Below are positions 1-7,067 of a stretch of 64,000 nucleotides of DNA, in pieces. The number at the start of each line of letters is the position of its first letter. The first letter of the stretch is position 1. A program made the position numbers and the translations under genes. Source of the stretch: Bacillota bacterium (GTDB lineage: Bacteria; Bacillota; Clostridia; Oscillospirales; Oscillospiraceae); NCBI GenBank assembly GCA_021770445.1, contig JAETQY010000009.1, positions 1 to 64,000 of the forward strand, read 5' to 3'. Under the pieces are notes generated by a model. The model was not told where the DNA came from. It saw nothing but the letters and a program-made list of their open reading frames with translations, and ran no database searches.

Positions 1-544
1 CCTGCCGCTTGTCTGCCTGGGCCTGAGCCTCCTCCCTCAGCTTCCGGGCCCTTCCTCCGTCGTTCTTTCTCCAGGAGGCGGCCATATACTTCACGTCCGT
101 GACCTTCTTCGTCCAGTGTTCCATCCGCTTCATGCTGATGTAGCCCAGGGCTTGACTGATTTCCACCAGCTTCAGCATGAGGTTACAGTCCTGGAGGGCC
201 GCGTGGATGAGGTCAATCCGCCGTTCATACTCGGTCTGGAAATTGCAGTCATTGGCGGCGTGGATATTTCGCAGGATGAGCACCGCCGTTTCCCGGATCG
301 TTTTTGCGTAGGTGTAGACGGCGCTTTTGGGGAAGCCCTGTTTGGAATTGGATTTGCTCATGCTGTCAATTACCTCGATAATGAACACTTCCCGCTCGGC
401 CTCGGGCAGTTCCTTGATGGTGCGGAGTATCTTGACAACCTCGTTGATGTCCATGGTCTTGTCACCTATGGGCTTGGTGACGGTGAAGGTGTAAACCAGC
501 GGGTCCTTTGTCTTATTGCCCAGGACGTACTCTTTCTCAGCCAT
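1..544 (-). CDS. Avd-like four-helix-bundle protein (diversity-generating retroelement accessory), partial
   Basis: The frame opens with ATG at 544 and stays open to the window edge (181 codons visible), so the C-terminus is missing. The visible protein is helical and basic. The stretch from about residue 70 to 165 (FPKSAVYTYAKTIRE, then LGYISMKRMEHW and VKYMAASWRKND) matches the layout of Avd/four-helix-bundle proteins, which bind the reverse transcriptase and template RNA of diversity-generating retroelements; the family ends its fourth helix with a similar WI/R-K-S/N-D motif. Its start overlaps the stop of the preceding small gene by 8 nt (ATGGCTGA), so it is co-translated with the tail-fibre genes. 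The expected partners (template repeat, reverse transcriptase, variable protein) are not in view and must lie left of base 1. It could also be a related S23-type four-helix protein with no retroelement. Confidence 0.6.
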   Translation of the reverse strand, partial: MAEKEYVLGNKTKDPLVYTFTVTKPIGDKTMDINEVVKILRTIKELPEAEREVFIIEVIDSMSKSNSKQGFPKSAVYTYAKTIRETAVLILRNIHAANDCNFQTEYERRIDLIHAALQDCNLMLKLVEISQALGYISMKRMEHWTKKVTDVKYMAASWRKNDGGRARKLREEAQAQADKRQ

Positions 545-791
545 ATTCACACCGCCTATTAGGGCACTTTCCATTTCGCGCCAAATTCAGATCATCCAGG
601 TTGCCGATGAAGGTACAGCGGTCCCGGCAGATCAGCAGCATGACCTCGCGCCCGGATGGAGCACGTCCGCAGAGCATAAGCCCTTCAGGATCAATACGCT
701 TATCGCAGGGCGGCTCCAGTTCAGCGAACAGGTTGCCCACCAGGCAGGAAAGTTTTTCGGCCGGGAGAGAGAAATTTTCCAGCTCATTCAT
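537..791 (-). CDS. small phage protein between tail fibre and Avd-like gene
   Basis: An 84-residue protein that I do not recognise. It begins at the last base of the tail-fibre gene stop (ATGA-type junction) and ends overlapping the Avd-like start, so it is part of the same late transcript. It has several Cys residues (CLVGN, PPCDK, LLICRDRC, KCPNRRC), no membrane segment and no signal peptide. Position downstream of the fibre would suit a fibre chaperone or assembly factor, but nothing in the sequence demonstrates it. Confidence 0.6.
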   Translation of the reverse strand: MNELENFSLPAEKLSCLVGNLFAELEPPCDKRIDPEGLMLCGRAPSGREVMLLICRDRCTFIGNLDDLNLARNGKCPNRRCEYG

Positions 792-1561
792 CAGAACTCA
801 ATCCTTTTCTGCGTGGTGTTCCATACGCCAGTGACAGCCAGCCCGGTCAAGGTATCGAAGGTCACGGTGAAGGGGTTGCCGGAAACGTCCGTGTTATACA
901 TCAGCTCCAGCAGAGAGAGCCGGGAGTCCAGGGCCGCATTGAGGTTCTGGAGCGCAGGGTGGGCCTCGGGATCGCCGTTGTGGGCGTCGATGAGCTTCTG
1001 CGCCTCGACCAGGAATTGCGGAAGCATGACAACAACGCAATACTGAGCCACATCCTCAGCCGTCATAAAGGCTTCGGGGGAGTAGTCAATGATAACGGTG
1101 GCGCCCTCGCCAACGGTGATGCTGATGGGGAAGCGGCGGGTGTCGATGCCATTATTGGAATAGGCGCTCACCCACTGAGGGTAGTCACCCAGGGTCCCGT
1201 AATAAAGCATGACCTCTTCGCCGTCCAGGTCCCGGGCAAAGACACCAAACTCCCTGATCCAAAAGCCACGGTCCAGGCCGCCGTTCAGGTCGGACCGGTA
1301 TTCCACGGTCATGTGGACGGTATCGCCGTCGTACATGGGCTCGTTGGAGGTGGCGGCGGCCACAGGCTCCACCAGGTCCTCCAGGTCGCCCGGGAACAGC
1401 CCTTCAGGGCAGGACCCGGAACCCACCATCACGCGGGTGAGGGTCAGCGGCATTTTGGCGGCCATGATCTTGGCAATCAAGGCCCGGCCCCGCCGGGGGA
1501 TGGTACAGCCGTAGGTTCCTTCCAGCATGGGGTTCATGGGATCGTTATTCATCTGGCTCAT
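791..1561 (-). CDS. tail-collar fibre protein
   Basis: A 256-residue protein whose N-terminal half (about residues 15-150) resembles the DUF3751/tail-collar fibre domain of myophages: a TIPRRGRALIAKIMA opening, a G-S-G central turn, WIREFGVFA and a terminal VIIDYSPEAF strand. The C-terminal part has a helical linker and a short beta segment. It lies last in the baseplate-fibre order (baseplate J, DUF2612-like, fibre), which supports a receptor-binding or collar role at the tail tip. The C-terminus lacks the C-type-lectin signature of retroelement-diversified proteins, so it is probably not the variable protein itself. It overlaps the preceding gene by 4 nt. Confidence 0.75.
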   Translation of the reverse strand: MSQMNNDPMNPMLEGTYGCTIPRRGRALIAKIMAAKMPLTLTRVMVGSGSCPEGLFPGDLEDLVEPVAAATSNEPMYDGDTVHMTVEYRSDLNGGLDRGFWIREFGVFARDLDGEEVMLYYGTLGDYPQWVSAYSNNGIDTRRFPISITVGEGATVIIDYSPEAFMTAEDVAQYCVVVMLPQFLVEAQKLIDAHNGDPEAHPALQNLNAALDSRLSLLELMYNTDVSGNPFTVTFDTLTGLAVTGVWNTTQKRIEF

Positions 1562-2427
1562 ACAAATTCCTCCTTCAGTTCAGGCAGTCTTGTTTCGATG
1601 ATGCTCCCGTGGAGAGCAACAAAAACGCGGCCATCCACGGCCGCAGGGATTTCGGTATCAAATTCAGGCAGGGGCGGCAGCCTGGTCTCCATGATGGTCC
1701 CAGGCGCGGCGGCTCCGACATAAGCGACGGTGTTGGCCTCCTCGAAAACGGGCTCCAGGGTGGGCAGCTTAGTGATGCTCATGCCACGGCCCATGATCGG
1801 GGTGACGCGGAGGTTCAGGTCCGGCATATCCGGTTCCAGCTCGGGCAGCTTGGTGATCGCCATGCCCCGGCCCAGGACCGGGGTGATGTGAAGGTCGGGC
1901 TCAAACGGCGGGGTTTCTGTTGTTGCTCTCAGGTGGATTCCAACGCCGCCCGCCTTGATGATCGGGACGCTGAACAGGTCCTCAGCATGATCTTCAGGGG
2001 ACAGCACCCCGGTCTCCAGGATCATCACCGCCGGTTGGTCCGGGTCCTCGCGGTAGTACAGGGGCTTATCCCAAAACATCTTGATGCCCTTCATAATGGA
2101 CCAGTAGGTGCAATCGCTGGTGTTCTTCAGGATTTTGTACTTGATGATCTTGCGGTACAGGTCATCGTCAAGGACCTGGCCCTCATAGGTGTCCCCGGCG
2201 ATGACCCGCGCATCATACCGGGACAGGACAACGATTTCCCCGATGAGGTCAAGCTGGGCCCCGGTGCAAGCATCGAGGTCCAGCAGGAACAGGAGCGACT
2301 TCAGGAAGGCGTATACCTCCTGGAGCTGTCTGGCATAGGATCGCATGATCGCGGTGTTGTTCTTCTGCCCCCGGAACTGCGTCAGCAGATCATCTTCCAG
2401 CTTCTCAAAATAATTGAAGTCAACCAT
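1558..2427 (-). CDS. baseplate wedge/tail protein, DUF2612-like, with tandem repeats
   Basis: A 289-residue protein. Residues 1-175 look like the DUF2612/tail protein I group that sits after baseplate J in contractile tails (coiled start, then a LDLIGEIV...SRYDARV core and YWSIMKGIKMFWD). Residues 175-285 hold four imperfect repeats of about 25-35 residues around the motif GRGMxITKLPxLEP, decaying to GTIMETRLPPLPEF and GSIIETRLPELKEEF. The repeats look like short beta modules, possibly spacing the fibre from the baseplate. Start ATG; it overlaps baseplate J by 8 nt. Confidence 0.72.
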   Translation of the reverse strand: MVDFNYFEKLEDDLLTQFRGQKNNTAIMRSYARQLQEVYAFLKSLLFLLDLDACTGAQLDLIGEIVVLSRYDARVIAGDTYEGQVLDDDLYRKIIKYKILKNTSDCTYWSIMKGIKMFWDKPLYYREDPDQPAVMILETGVLSPEDHAEDLFSVPIIKAGGVGIHLRATTETPPFEPDLHITPVLGRGMAITKLPELEPDMPDLNLRVTPIMGRGMSITKLPTLEPVFEEANTVAYVGAAAPGTIMETRLPPLPEFDTEIPAAVDGRVFVALHGSIIETRLPELKEEFV

Positions 2428-3886
2428 TCAGGGACACCTCGATCCGGGTCGGACTGGTTACAGCCCGCTCACGGGGGGAGACCGCCACGCTCTTATCCGG
2501 GTACTGAGCAGGCTGGCCCTCCGAACCGTTCTTCGTCTGATATACCGAGATGTCGATATAGCTAATCCCGGGGACCTGGGCATAGATGGAAGCAAGGAAC
2601 TGCTGGGGCACAATGTCATCGCCGGTGCCCATCGTGTCCATGGCCCGGACGATGGCGGCCTCCACCAGCTCCGCATAGTTGGCGGGGACGGAGGACGCCT
2701 TCCCGATGGTTAGCGCGACCTTGAACCAGAGATAGATATACACCGGGCGGTTGAAATGGATTTCCACGGTGTCATCATCTTCGCCCGGAACTTCCACGGT
2801 GATATTGCCGTAGGTGTTGATACCGCCTGACTTCGTAGCCAGGATTTGGGCGGCGATGTCGTTGTTGCTTCCGCCGTCCACCACCACCTCGACACTGTGC
2901 GGCGGCCTCCCTGCGGCGTCCACCACGTTGGAGTCGTTTTCGTAGACCTTGCAAGCGTCCACGCCCTGGCAGTTGGCAAGGATCGCAGACCGGATGCTGT
3001 CCGTCATGCGGGTGGACCGGTTGAAAATCTTGTCGATGTAGCTCTGGCGGAGTTCCACATCTGTCTCCAGGAGCCGGCCGGAGATGTAGCCGCACAGGTT
3101 GGTACAGCTCAGGAAGCCGGTGGGCGCGGTGACAATCTTCGTAATGGCATTGTTGGGCAGGGTGATCTCCCCCGCCTCCTCGCTGGCAAAATTGATGATT
3201 GCCGTCACGCTTTCCGTGGTCAGGTTATCAGTCAGCAACATGGAGTTGTAAGACTGGACCTCCAGGGCCTCGATATTCAGGATCATGGCTTCCTCATCGA
3301 GCGTGGCGGTGAACTCGCCGTCCTCCGCGTCCCGGATCATGGCCTGGAGGCCGCCTAAAATCGCCTCTGCGGCGTCCCCATCCTTACAGGAATAGGAGAA
3401 TAGGGTCCCGTTCAGGGCTACCGTGTAGGCTTCCCCAGGCTGGATTGAGACCACTTTCACTTTGGCCCGGTTGAAGTTGGACCTGGAGATGGTCTGCCGG
3501 TCCGCAGACAGGAACTTGATCGCCGGGTTGGTGTCCGATTCAATCAGCGTGTTTTCATCCAGGGTGATCCCCTCAGTACACTCACAATGGATCGGATAGT
3601 AGGTGCTCTTGGCCTTCTCGCGGCTGTTCCCTCCGAACTGCACCGCGTTGTCCAGGGCGGCCCCCTCAGCAGACATGGGGGACAGGCTGTGGTAAATCTC
3701 AGCCCCGAACTCCCACAGCTCCGCGATTTTGTCCGCGAAGCTGGTGTTCAGGACGTTCAGGAAGGAACGCTGGTTTGTGCCGATCTTCACGCCAAACCCG
3801 GCGGTTTGGTCCGCGTTGATCTCATCCAGGATGACATCGAGCCGCTTGATGCGGAGGCCGGTTTCGGTAATTCCGTACTCAGGCAC
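2420..3886 (-). CDS. baseplate J-like protein
   Basis: A 488-residue protein, typical length for the baseplate J/gp47 family that forms the wedge ring of contractile tails. Recognisable parts are the N-terminal GITETGLRIKRLDVILDEIN segment, the central domain with NNAITKIVTAPTGF and GRLLETDVELRQSYIDKIF, and the C-terminal SVEVVVDGGSNNDIAAQIL segment. The start is GTG at 3886, nine bases after a GGAGG that lies inside the end of the gp25-like gene; the two genes overlap by 8 nt. It is followed by the DUF2612-like gene as in other Pam3-like minimal baseplates. Confidence 0.9.
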   Translation of the reverse strand: MPEYGITETGLRIKRLDVILDEINADQTAGFGVKIGTNQRSFLNVLNTSFADKIAELWEFGAEIYHSLSPMSAEGAALDNAVQFGGNSREKAKSTYYPIHCECTEGITLDENTLIESDTNPAIKFLSADRQTISRSNFNRAKVKVVSIQPGEAYTVALNGTLFSYSCKDGDAAEAILGGLQAMIRDAEDGEFTATLDEEAMILNIEALEVQSYNSMLLTDNLTTESVTAIINFASEEAGEITLPNNAITKIVTAPTGFLSCTNLCGYISGRLLETDVELRQSYIDKIFNRSTRMTDSIRSAILANCQGVDACKVYENDSNVVDAAGRPPHSVEVVVDGGSNNDIAAQILATKSGGINTYGNITVEVPGEDDDTVEIHFNRPVYIYLWFKVALTIGKASSVPANYAELVEAAIVRAMDTMGTGDDIVPQQFLASIYAQVPGISYIDISVYQTKNGSEGQPAQYPDKSVAVSPRERAVTSPTRIEVSLNG

Positions 3887-4238
3887 TCATCACCACCTCC
3901 TCACTAAAGTTTTCGCCGTCGGCGTATCCATCGAAGGTGATCCTGGCCGTCCGGCTTTCGCTGTCAATCTTGACTGCAAGGTTTTTTACATCGACCATTC
4001 CCTCCACACCCATGATCTCAGAACGAATGATCTGTTTGATCCTGGTGATGTCCGGGCTCTTCACCATGATTTTCTGGAAGTAGGGGACCCCGTTCTCAGG
4101 AGCAAAGCGCCACTCCGCATACAGCCAGCGGAGGCGGATGAGCACCGCTTGGCGCACCGACTGAGTGAGAGATACGTCGCCGTCCTCGCTGATTTCCAGG
4201 TCTCCAGTATTGGTCAGCTTCAGGTCATACACCAGCAT
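3879..4238 (-). CDS. gp25-like/DUF2634 baseplate wedge protein
   Basis: About 119 residues. The pattern GDVSLTQSVRQAVLIRLRWLYAEWRFAPENGVPYFQ is that of gp25/gpW-type wedge proteins that lock sheath to baseplate (the conserved E-W-R-F...G-x-P-Y stretch is visible). The ATG at 4238 shares its A with the stop of the PAAR gene upstream (TGATG), indicating translational coupling. Order PAAR, gp25-like, baseplate J is standard for contractile tails. Confidence 0.87.
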   Translation of the reverse strand: MLVYDLKLTNTGDLEISEDGDVSLTQSVRQAVLIRLRWLYAEWRFAPENGVPYFQKIMVKSPDITRIKQIIRSEIMGVEGMVDVKNLAVKIDSESRTARITFDGYADGENFSEEVVMSA

Positions 4239-4528
4239 CACCCCCCGATAAAGACATCGCCGCTACCATCCCGGACGGTGCCGCCTATGGAAACGCTGTC
4301 ACCGATCCTGGCGGCGGGAATCCCATTGATGAACACGGTAGAGCTTCCAGCGGAGATTACATCCTGGTGGCCCGGGTGCGTAACACACCCATGCGAAGCA
4401 TAGTGGTCGCCCAGCCTCCCGGCGGGCTGGCCGTTGATAAATACGTTCGGGCTTCCCTCCACCAGGGGGACGGCGGGGCAAGCGTCGTGGCCGGTGCAGT
4501 TGTCGCCTTGTCTTGTGGCTGATGGCAT
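4238..4528 (-). CDS. PAAR-motif spike tip protein
   Basis: A 96-residue protein with duplicated beta-hairpin units NVFINGQPAGRLGD and TVFINGIPAARIGD, the hallmark of PAAR-like tips that sharpen the central spike. The N-terminus has a metal-ligand-like arrangement (CTGHDACP, and HYASHGCVTHPGHQ), consistent with the zinc-binding apex of PAAR cones. A strong GGAGG lies seven bases before ATG 4528. It is placed between the gp138-like spike and gp25-like wedge. Confidence 0.9.
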   Translation of the reverse strand: MPSATRQGDNCTGHDACPAVPLVEGSPNVFINGQPAGRLGDHYASHGCVTHPGHQDVISAGSSTVFINGIPAARIGDSVSIGGTVRDGSGDVFIGG

Positions 4529-4540
4529 AGTTCTACCTCC

Positions 4541-5089
4541 TCAGTTCAAGTCAATCCTGCCGGCATTGACTGTCAAACTCTCACTGGCGTTGATGACAAA
4601 TCGCTTACAGTCAGCTTGAATCAGGCCGTCGCCCTTGACGGTCATCCGGGTCCCTTTCACATCCACGATGATGGCATCCTGACTGCAAGCGTCCTGCATA
4701 ACTGCGTTGGCCTTTGCAAAAACCCCGACCAGCGCCACGGCGTTGGTCAGGTCAAAATGGAGGTCCGTTTTGGTGTCCCGCTCATAAAGGAACTGATCCA
4801 GGGCTTGCTCGGAGAAGAAGATCATGCAGCCGTCACCCGGCTTTATCGGGTAGGCGATGGTCGCGTTCTGGTTGGAGCATTGGATCAGCACCACGGGAAC
4901 GCCCGTGATCTGCGGATAGTCCATCTTCTCCCCGTCCGGCTTCTTGATCTTCATGGAGGGAAGGACCGTTGCCTGGCACGTCCCGGGGTCAAAAGAAACG
5001 ATCTTCCCGGGGACGCAGGTATGAACCTGGGCCAGCAGGGTGTTCACAGTCTCTTTCACCTGTTCTACAAATTGGCCTTCGCCGCTCAT
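4541..5089 (-). CDS. gp138/gpV-like central spike protein
   Basis: About 182 residues. The N-terminal OB-type domain (VPGKIVSFDPGTCQATVLP, ITGVPVV, IKPGDGCMIFFSEQALD) matches the Gp138 N-terminal domain of phage spikes; the C-terminus is a short beta region rich in T/V (MTVKGDGL...NASESLTVNAG). I take ATG 5089 as the start because GGAGGTGA lies five bases before it; an in-frame upstream ATG at 5119 would lie inside the hub gene with no ribosome site. With the PAAR protein it would form the membrane-piercing device. Confidence 0.82.
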   Translation of the reverse strand: MSGEGQFVEQVKETVNTLLAQVHTCVPGKIVSFDPGTCQATVLPSMKIKKPDGEKMDYPQITGVPVVLIQCSNQNATIAYPIKPGDGCMIFFSEQALDQFLYERDTKTDLHFDLTNAVALVGVFAKANAVMQDACSQDAIIVDVKGTRMTVKGDGLIQADCKRFVINASESLTVNAGRIDLN

Positions 5090-5937
5090 CCCGTCACCTC
5101 CAGGACCCTGGCTTTGCATTTCCAGTCCCCGCTCAGGTTGTCGCCGTCGATGTCCAGGGTGGCGATGCGGAAGAAGCCAGAGAGAAATTTGCTGTCGATT
5201 TTCACATAGTCCCCTATGCCTATGGCGCCGTTCATCAGGTACTCGATGTCATAGCCGACCTGGTTTTTCCCGTCGGAGTCCGAATTACTTACCTGGACCC
5301 GCTCAGGAAAGCCGATGAGGCCGGTATCCGCGCTGAGTATATATACTTCCTTGCTCATCACGTCCCCCGGTTTCTTGACCTGGAGGATGCCGTTCTGGAT
5401 GGACCATTCCAGGCCGCTCACATCGCAAGCCTTACTGAGGGCCACCTTAGCCTGGCCGACGAATGAATATCCGTTGGGGATGTCAGCAAACTCGGCGTTG
5501 TAGGAGTAGGAGACCGTGACGCCCATTTGGGCCGCCACATCGTCCATGATCTTTTTTGTGTTGACGGTCCCGGCGTATGAAATGGACACCCAGGTATCCC
5601 GGATCACGGCCAGCCCGTCCACGACTTCAATCTCAGTCAGCACATTGGCCCCGTCCGGCTTGGACTTGGAGAAGGAAACATCCCCCGCGAGGATCAGCGG
5701 CAGGGTGTTCCCATAGCCCGCCTTCAGGGTCAGGAAGCAGCCCTCTTCCTCCAGGGTAGCGAGGTGGGACTTGTTCAGGTTCCAGACGGAGACCTTCGCC
5801 GTGTTGCTGCTCTCCAACTCCTGCTTCTGGATCGAGAAGGCGATGTGGAGTGTGTAGGGGGTCGTATCCCCAATTTCAAAACCAGGGGCCCCAGGCTTAC
5901 CGGCGGCCAGCCGATATTGCCGATCAAAGTTTTTCAC
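5086..5937 (-). CDS. baseplate hub protein, gp27/protein D-like
   Basis: A 283-residue protein of the phage hub family: FSIQKQELESSNTAKVSVWNL near residue 35, LKAGYGNTLPLILAGDV, and the central VAAQMGVTVSYSY...GYSFVGQAKVALSKACDVSGLEWSI region with a bulky C-terminal beta domain ending DYVKIDSKFLSGFFRI. These are hallmarks of the hub that connects tube to spike. It is followed with a 4-nt overlap by the spike gene. Upstream (5938-6119) lies an unusual repeat element rather than the next gene. Confidence 0.82.
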   Translation of the reverse strand: MKNFDRQYRLAAGKPGAPGFEIGDTTPYTLHIAFSIQKQELESSNTAKVSVWNLNKSHLATLEEEGCFLTLKAGYGNTLPLILAGDVSFSKSKPDGANVLTEIEVVDGLAVIRDTWVSISYAGTVNTKKIMDDVAAQMGVTVSYSYNAEFADIPNGYSFVGQAKVALSKACDVSGLEWSIQNGILQVKKPGDVMSKEVYILSADTGLIGFPERVQVSNSDSDGKNQVGYDIEYLMNGAIGIGDYVKIDSKFLSGFFRIATLDIDGDNLSGDWKCKARVLEVTG

Positions 5938-5960
5938 GTTTTCACCTCCGGGGGCGTGTG

Positions 5961-6120
5961 GGCGCGAAGCGCCTATTTTCCTCTCTGCTAAGAGAGGAAA
6001 ATGGTTCTGGTATATGGTACTGGTTATGGTTATGGTTATGGTACTGGTTACACCGGATTGTCACGGTGACTGTCCGTTGGACTGTCCACGGACTGTCCGT
6101 AGGACAATCCGATGGACGGT
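5961..6120. repeat. composite repeat element, copy 1
   Basis: Three modules in order. First, hairpins: GGCGC-GAA-GCGCC at 5961-5973 and a perfect 12-bp stem (ATTTTCCTCTCT, loop GCTA) at 5975-6002. Second, a hexamer tract at 6002-6050 with units TGGTTA and TGGTAC. Third, at 6067-6120, palindromic units of the form GGACnnTCC spaced 11-12 bp, ending at the stop codon of the baseplate plug gene. A second copy with the same module order and orientation is at 39,758-39,902. It is not coding in any convincing frame. Confidence 0.8.
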
Positions 6121-6443
6121 TACTTTTTGGTGTCCCGGGCCGGGAGAAAGACGAACTGTGCGTTCCCTTCGATGAAGTCCCGCCGCCCGATGGACTCCTG
6201 CTCGGTGATAACACCGAACGCCCCAGCCGGAAGGCCAGGGCGTCCGCAGAACAGGTTCAGGGGAAGGCTGGGGACAATCCGCACCCCTTCGATGATGGGG
6301 GATCGGTCGGAGGTGTAGAGGCCCCACATCCAGCGGCCGGCGGTATCGTTCCATGTGAAACGCATCTGGTAGGAGGTCCCACCCAGGACAACGCGGGAGA
6401 AGCTGTCGTTCATATCGGGGACAGCGATGATGGTGTAGTCCAC
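6120..6443 (-). CDS. baseplate plug protein (Pam3 gp18-like)
   Basis: A 107-residue protein matching the plug family of small Pam3-like baseplates: an N-terminal beta strand, YQMRFTWNDTAGRWMWGLY, then SPIIEGVRIVPSLPLN and a C-terminal FVFLPARD. Its stop codon abuts the composite repeat, the only place in the baseplate cluster where genes do not touch. Family members usually lie beside the hub and Dit-like genes, as here. Confidence 0.83.
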   Translation of the reverse strand: MDYTIIAVPDMNDSFSRVVLGGTSYQMRFTWNDTAGRWMWGLYTSDRSPIIEGVRIVPSLPLNLFCGRPGLPAGAFGVITEQESIGRRDFIEGNAQFVFLPARDTKK

Positions 6444-6461
6444 GCTGGCCTCCTTTCGGAT

Positions 6462-7067
6462 TTAGAGCAACCCGGCGGAGTTTGCCAGGTTGTAGAGAAT
6501 GGAGCCTGACTTCCCGCCGTTGGACCCCTTGGAGCCCCCGGAGCCTCCTGAGCCGGTGGAGCCTCCAGAACCGCCGGTGCTCCCGGTGGAAGTGGAGGCC
6601 GTCCCAGCATTGGCCCCGGTGGCCCCGCTCTTACCGTAGCTGTCGGGGATCGTGGTGGTCTTTGTTTCCGTGACGGGGATTTGCTTCAGGCTGAGGGAAA
6701 CTTCCTTGTTGTAGCCGGTCTCCGTACTCCGTTTGATGTTCATGGACGTGATACCCATGTTGTCAAAGGTCCCGCTCGGGGTGGTGACGGAGAATGGGGT
6801 TTTGCTGAAATAGAGCTCCTTCAGCATACTCTCAGCCTCCGCCATAGATCGGACCCGGCCGCGCCAGGTCAGTGGGGTGTCGCTGAGAAGGAGCGTCAGC
6901 GGGAGCTCCATCGCTTGGATGATGATGCTGTCGCTTACCGTGAAGCCGGTCTCAACCGGATAGTCCGGTATGCTGGCAGTATAGGTCTGAGTCTCATCCA
7001 GCATGGCGGGGAACTCGATCCCCGCCACGCTGACGGGGGCGATTGGCCGTCTTGGCATAAGCGTCAC
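6462..7067 (-). CDS. Dit-like baseplate protein with Gly/Ser-rich tail
   Basis: A 201-residue protein. Residues 1-135 resemble the Dit-like N-terminal domain of phage baseplate proteins (FTVSDSIIIQAMELPLTLLLSDTP, followed by MLKELYFSKTPFSVTTPSG). Residues about 145-190 are almost entirely Gly, Ser and Thr with some Ala, Asn and Lys, a disordered tail ending in a short hydrophobic helix (ILYNLANSAGLL). It overlaps the tape-measure stop by 4 nt. The tail is one of several low-complexity insertions in virion genes of this phage. Confidence 0.75.
   Translation of the reverse strand: MTLMPRRPIAPVSVAGIEFPAMLDETQTYTASIPDYPVETGFTVSDSIIIQAMELPLTLLLSDTPLTWRGRVRSMAEAESMLKELYFSKTPFSVTTPSGTFDNMGITSMNIKRSTETGYNKEVSLSLKQIPVTETKTTTIPDSYGKSGATGANAGTASTSTGSTGGSGGSTGSGGSGGSKGSNGGKSGSILYNLANSAGLL

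Noticed and set aside
791..1561. Tail-fibre protein as the variable target of a diversity-generating retroelement
   Set aside because: Its C-terminus lacks a C-type lectin fold pattern and no template/variable repeat pair is visible in the window.
6067..6120. CRISPR-like array of GGACnnTCC repeats
   Set aside because: Units repeat every 11-12 bp with no spacers of 30 bp and no cas genes nearby.
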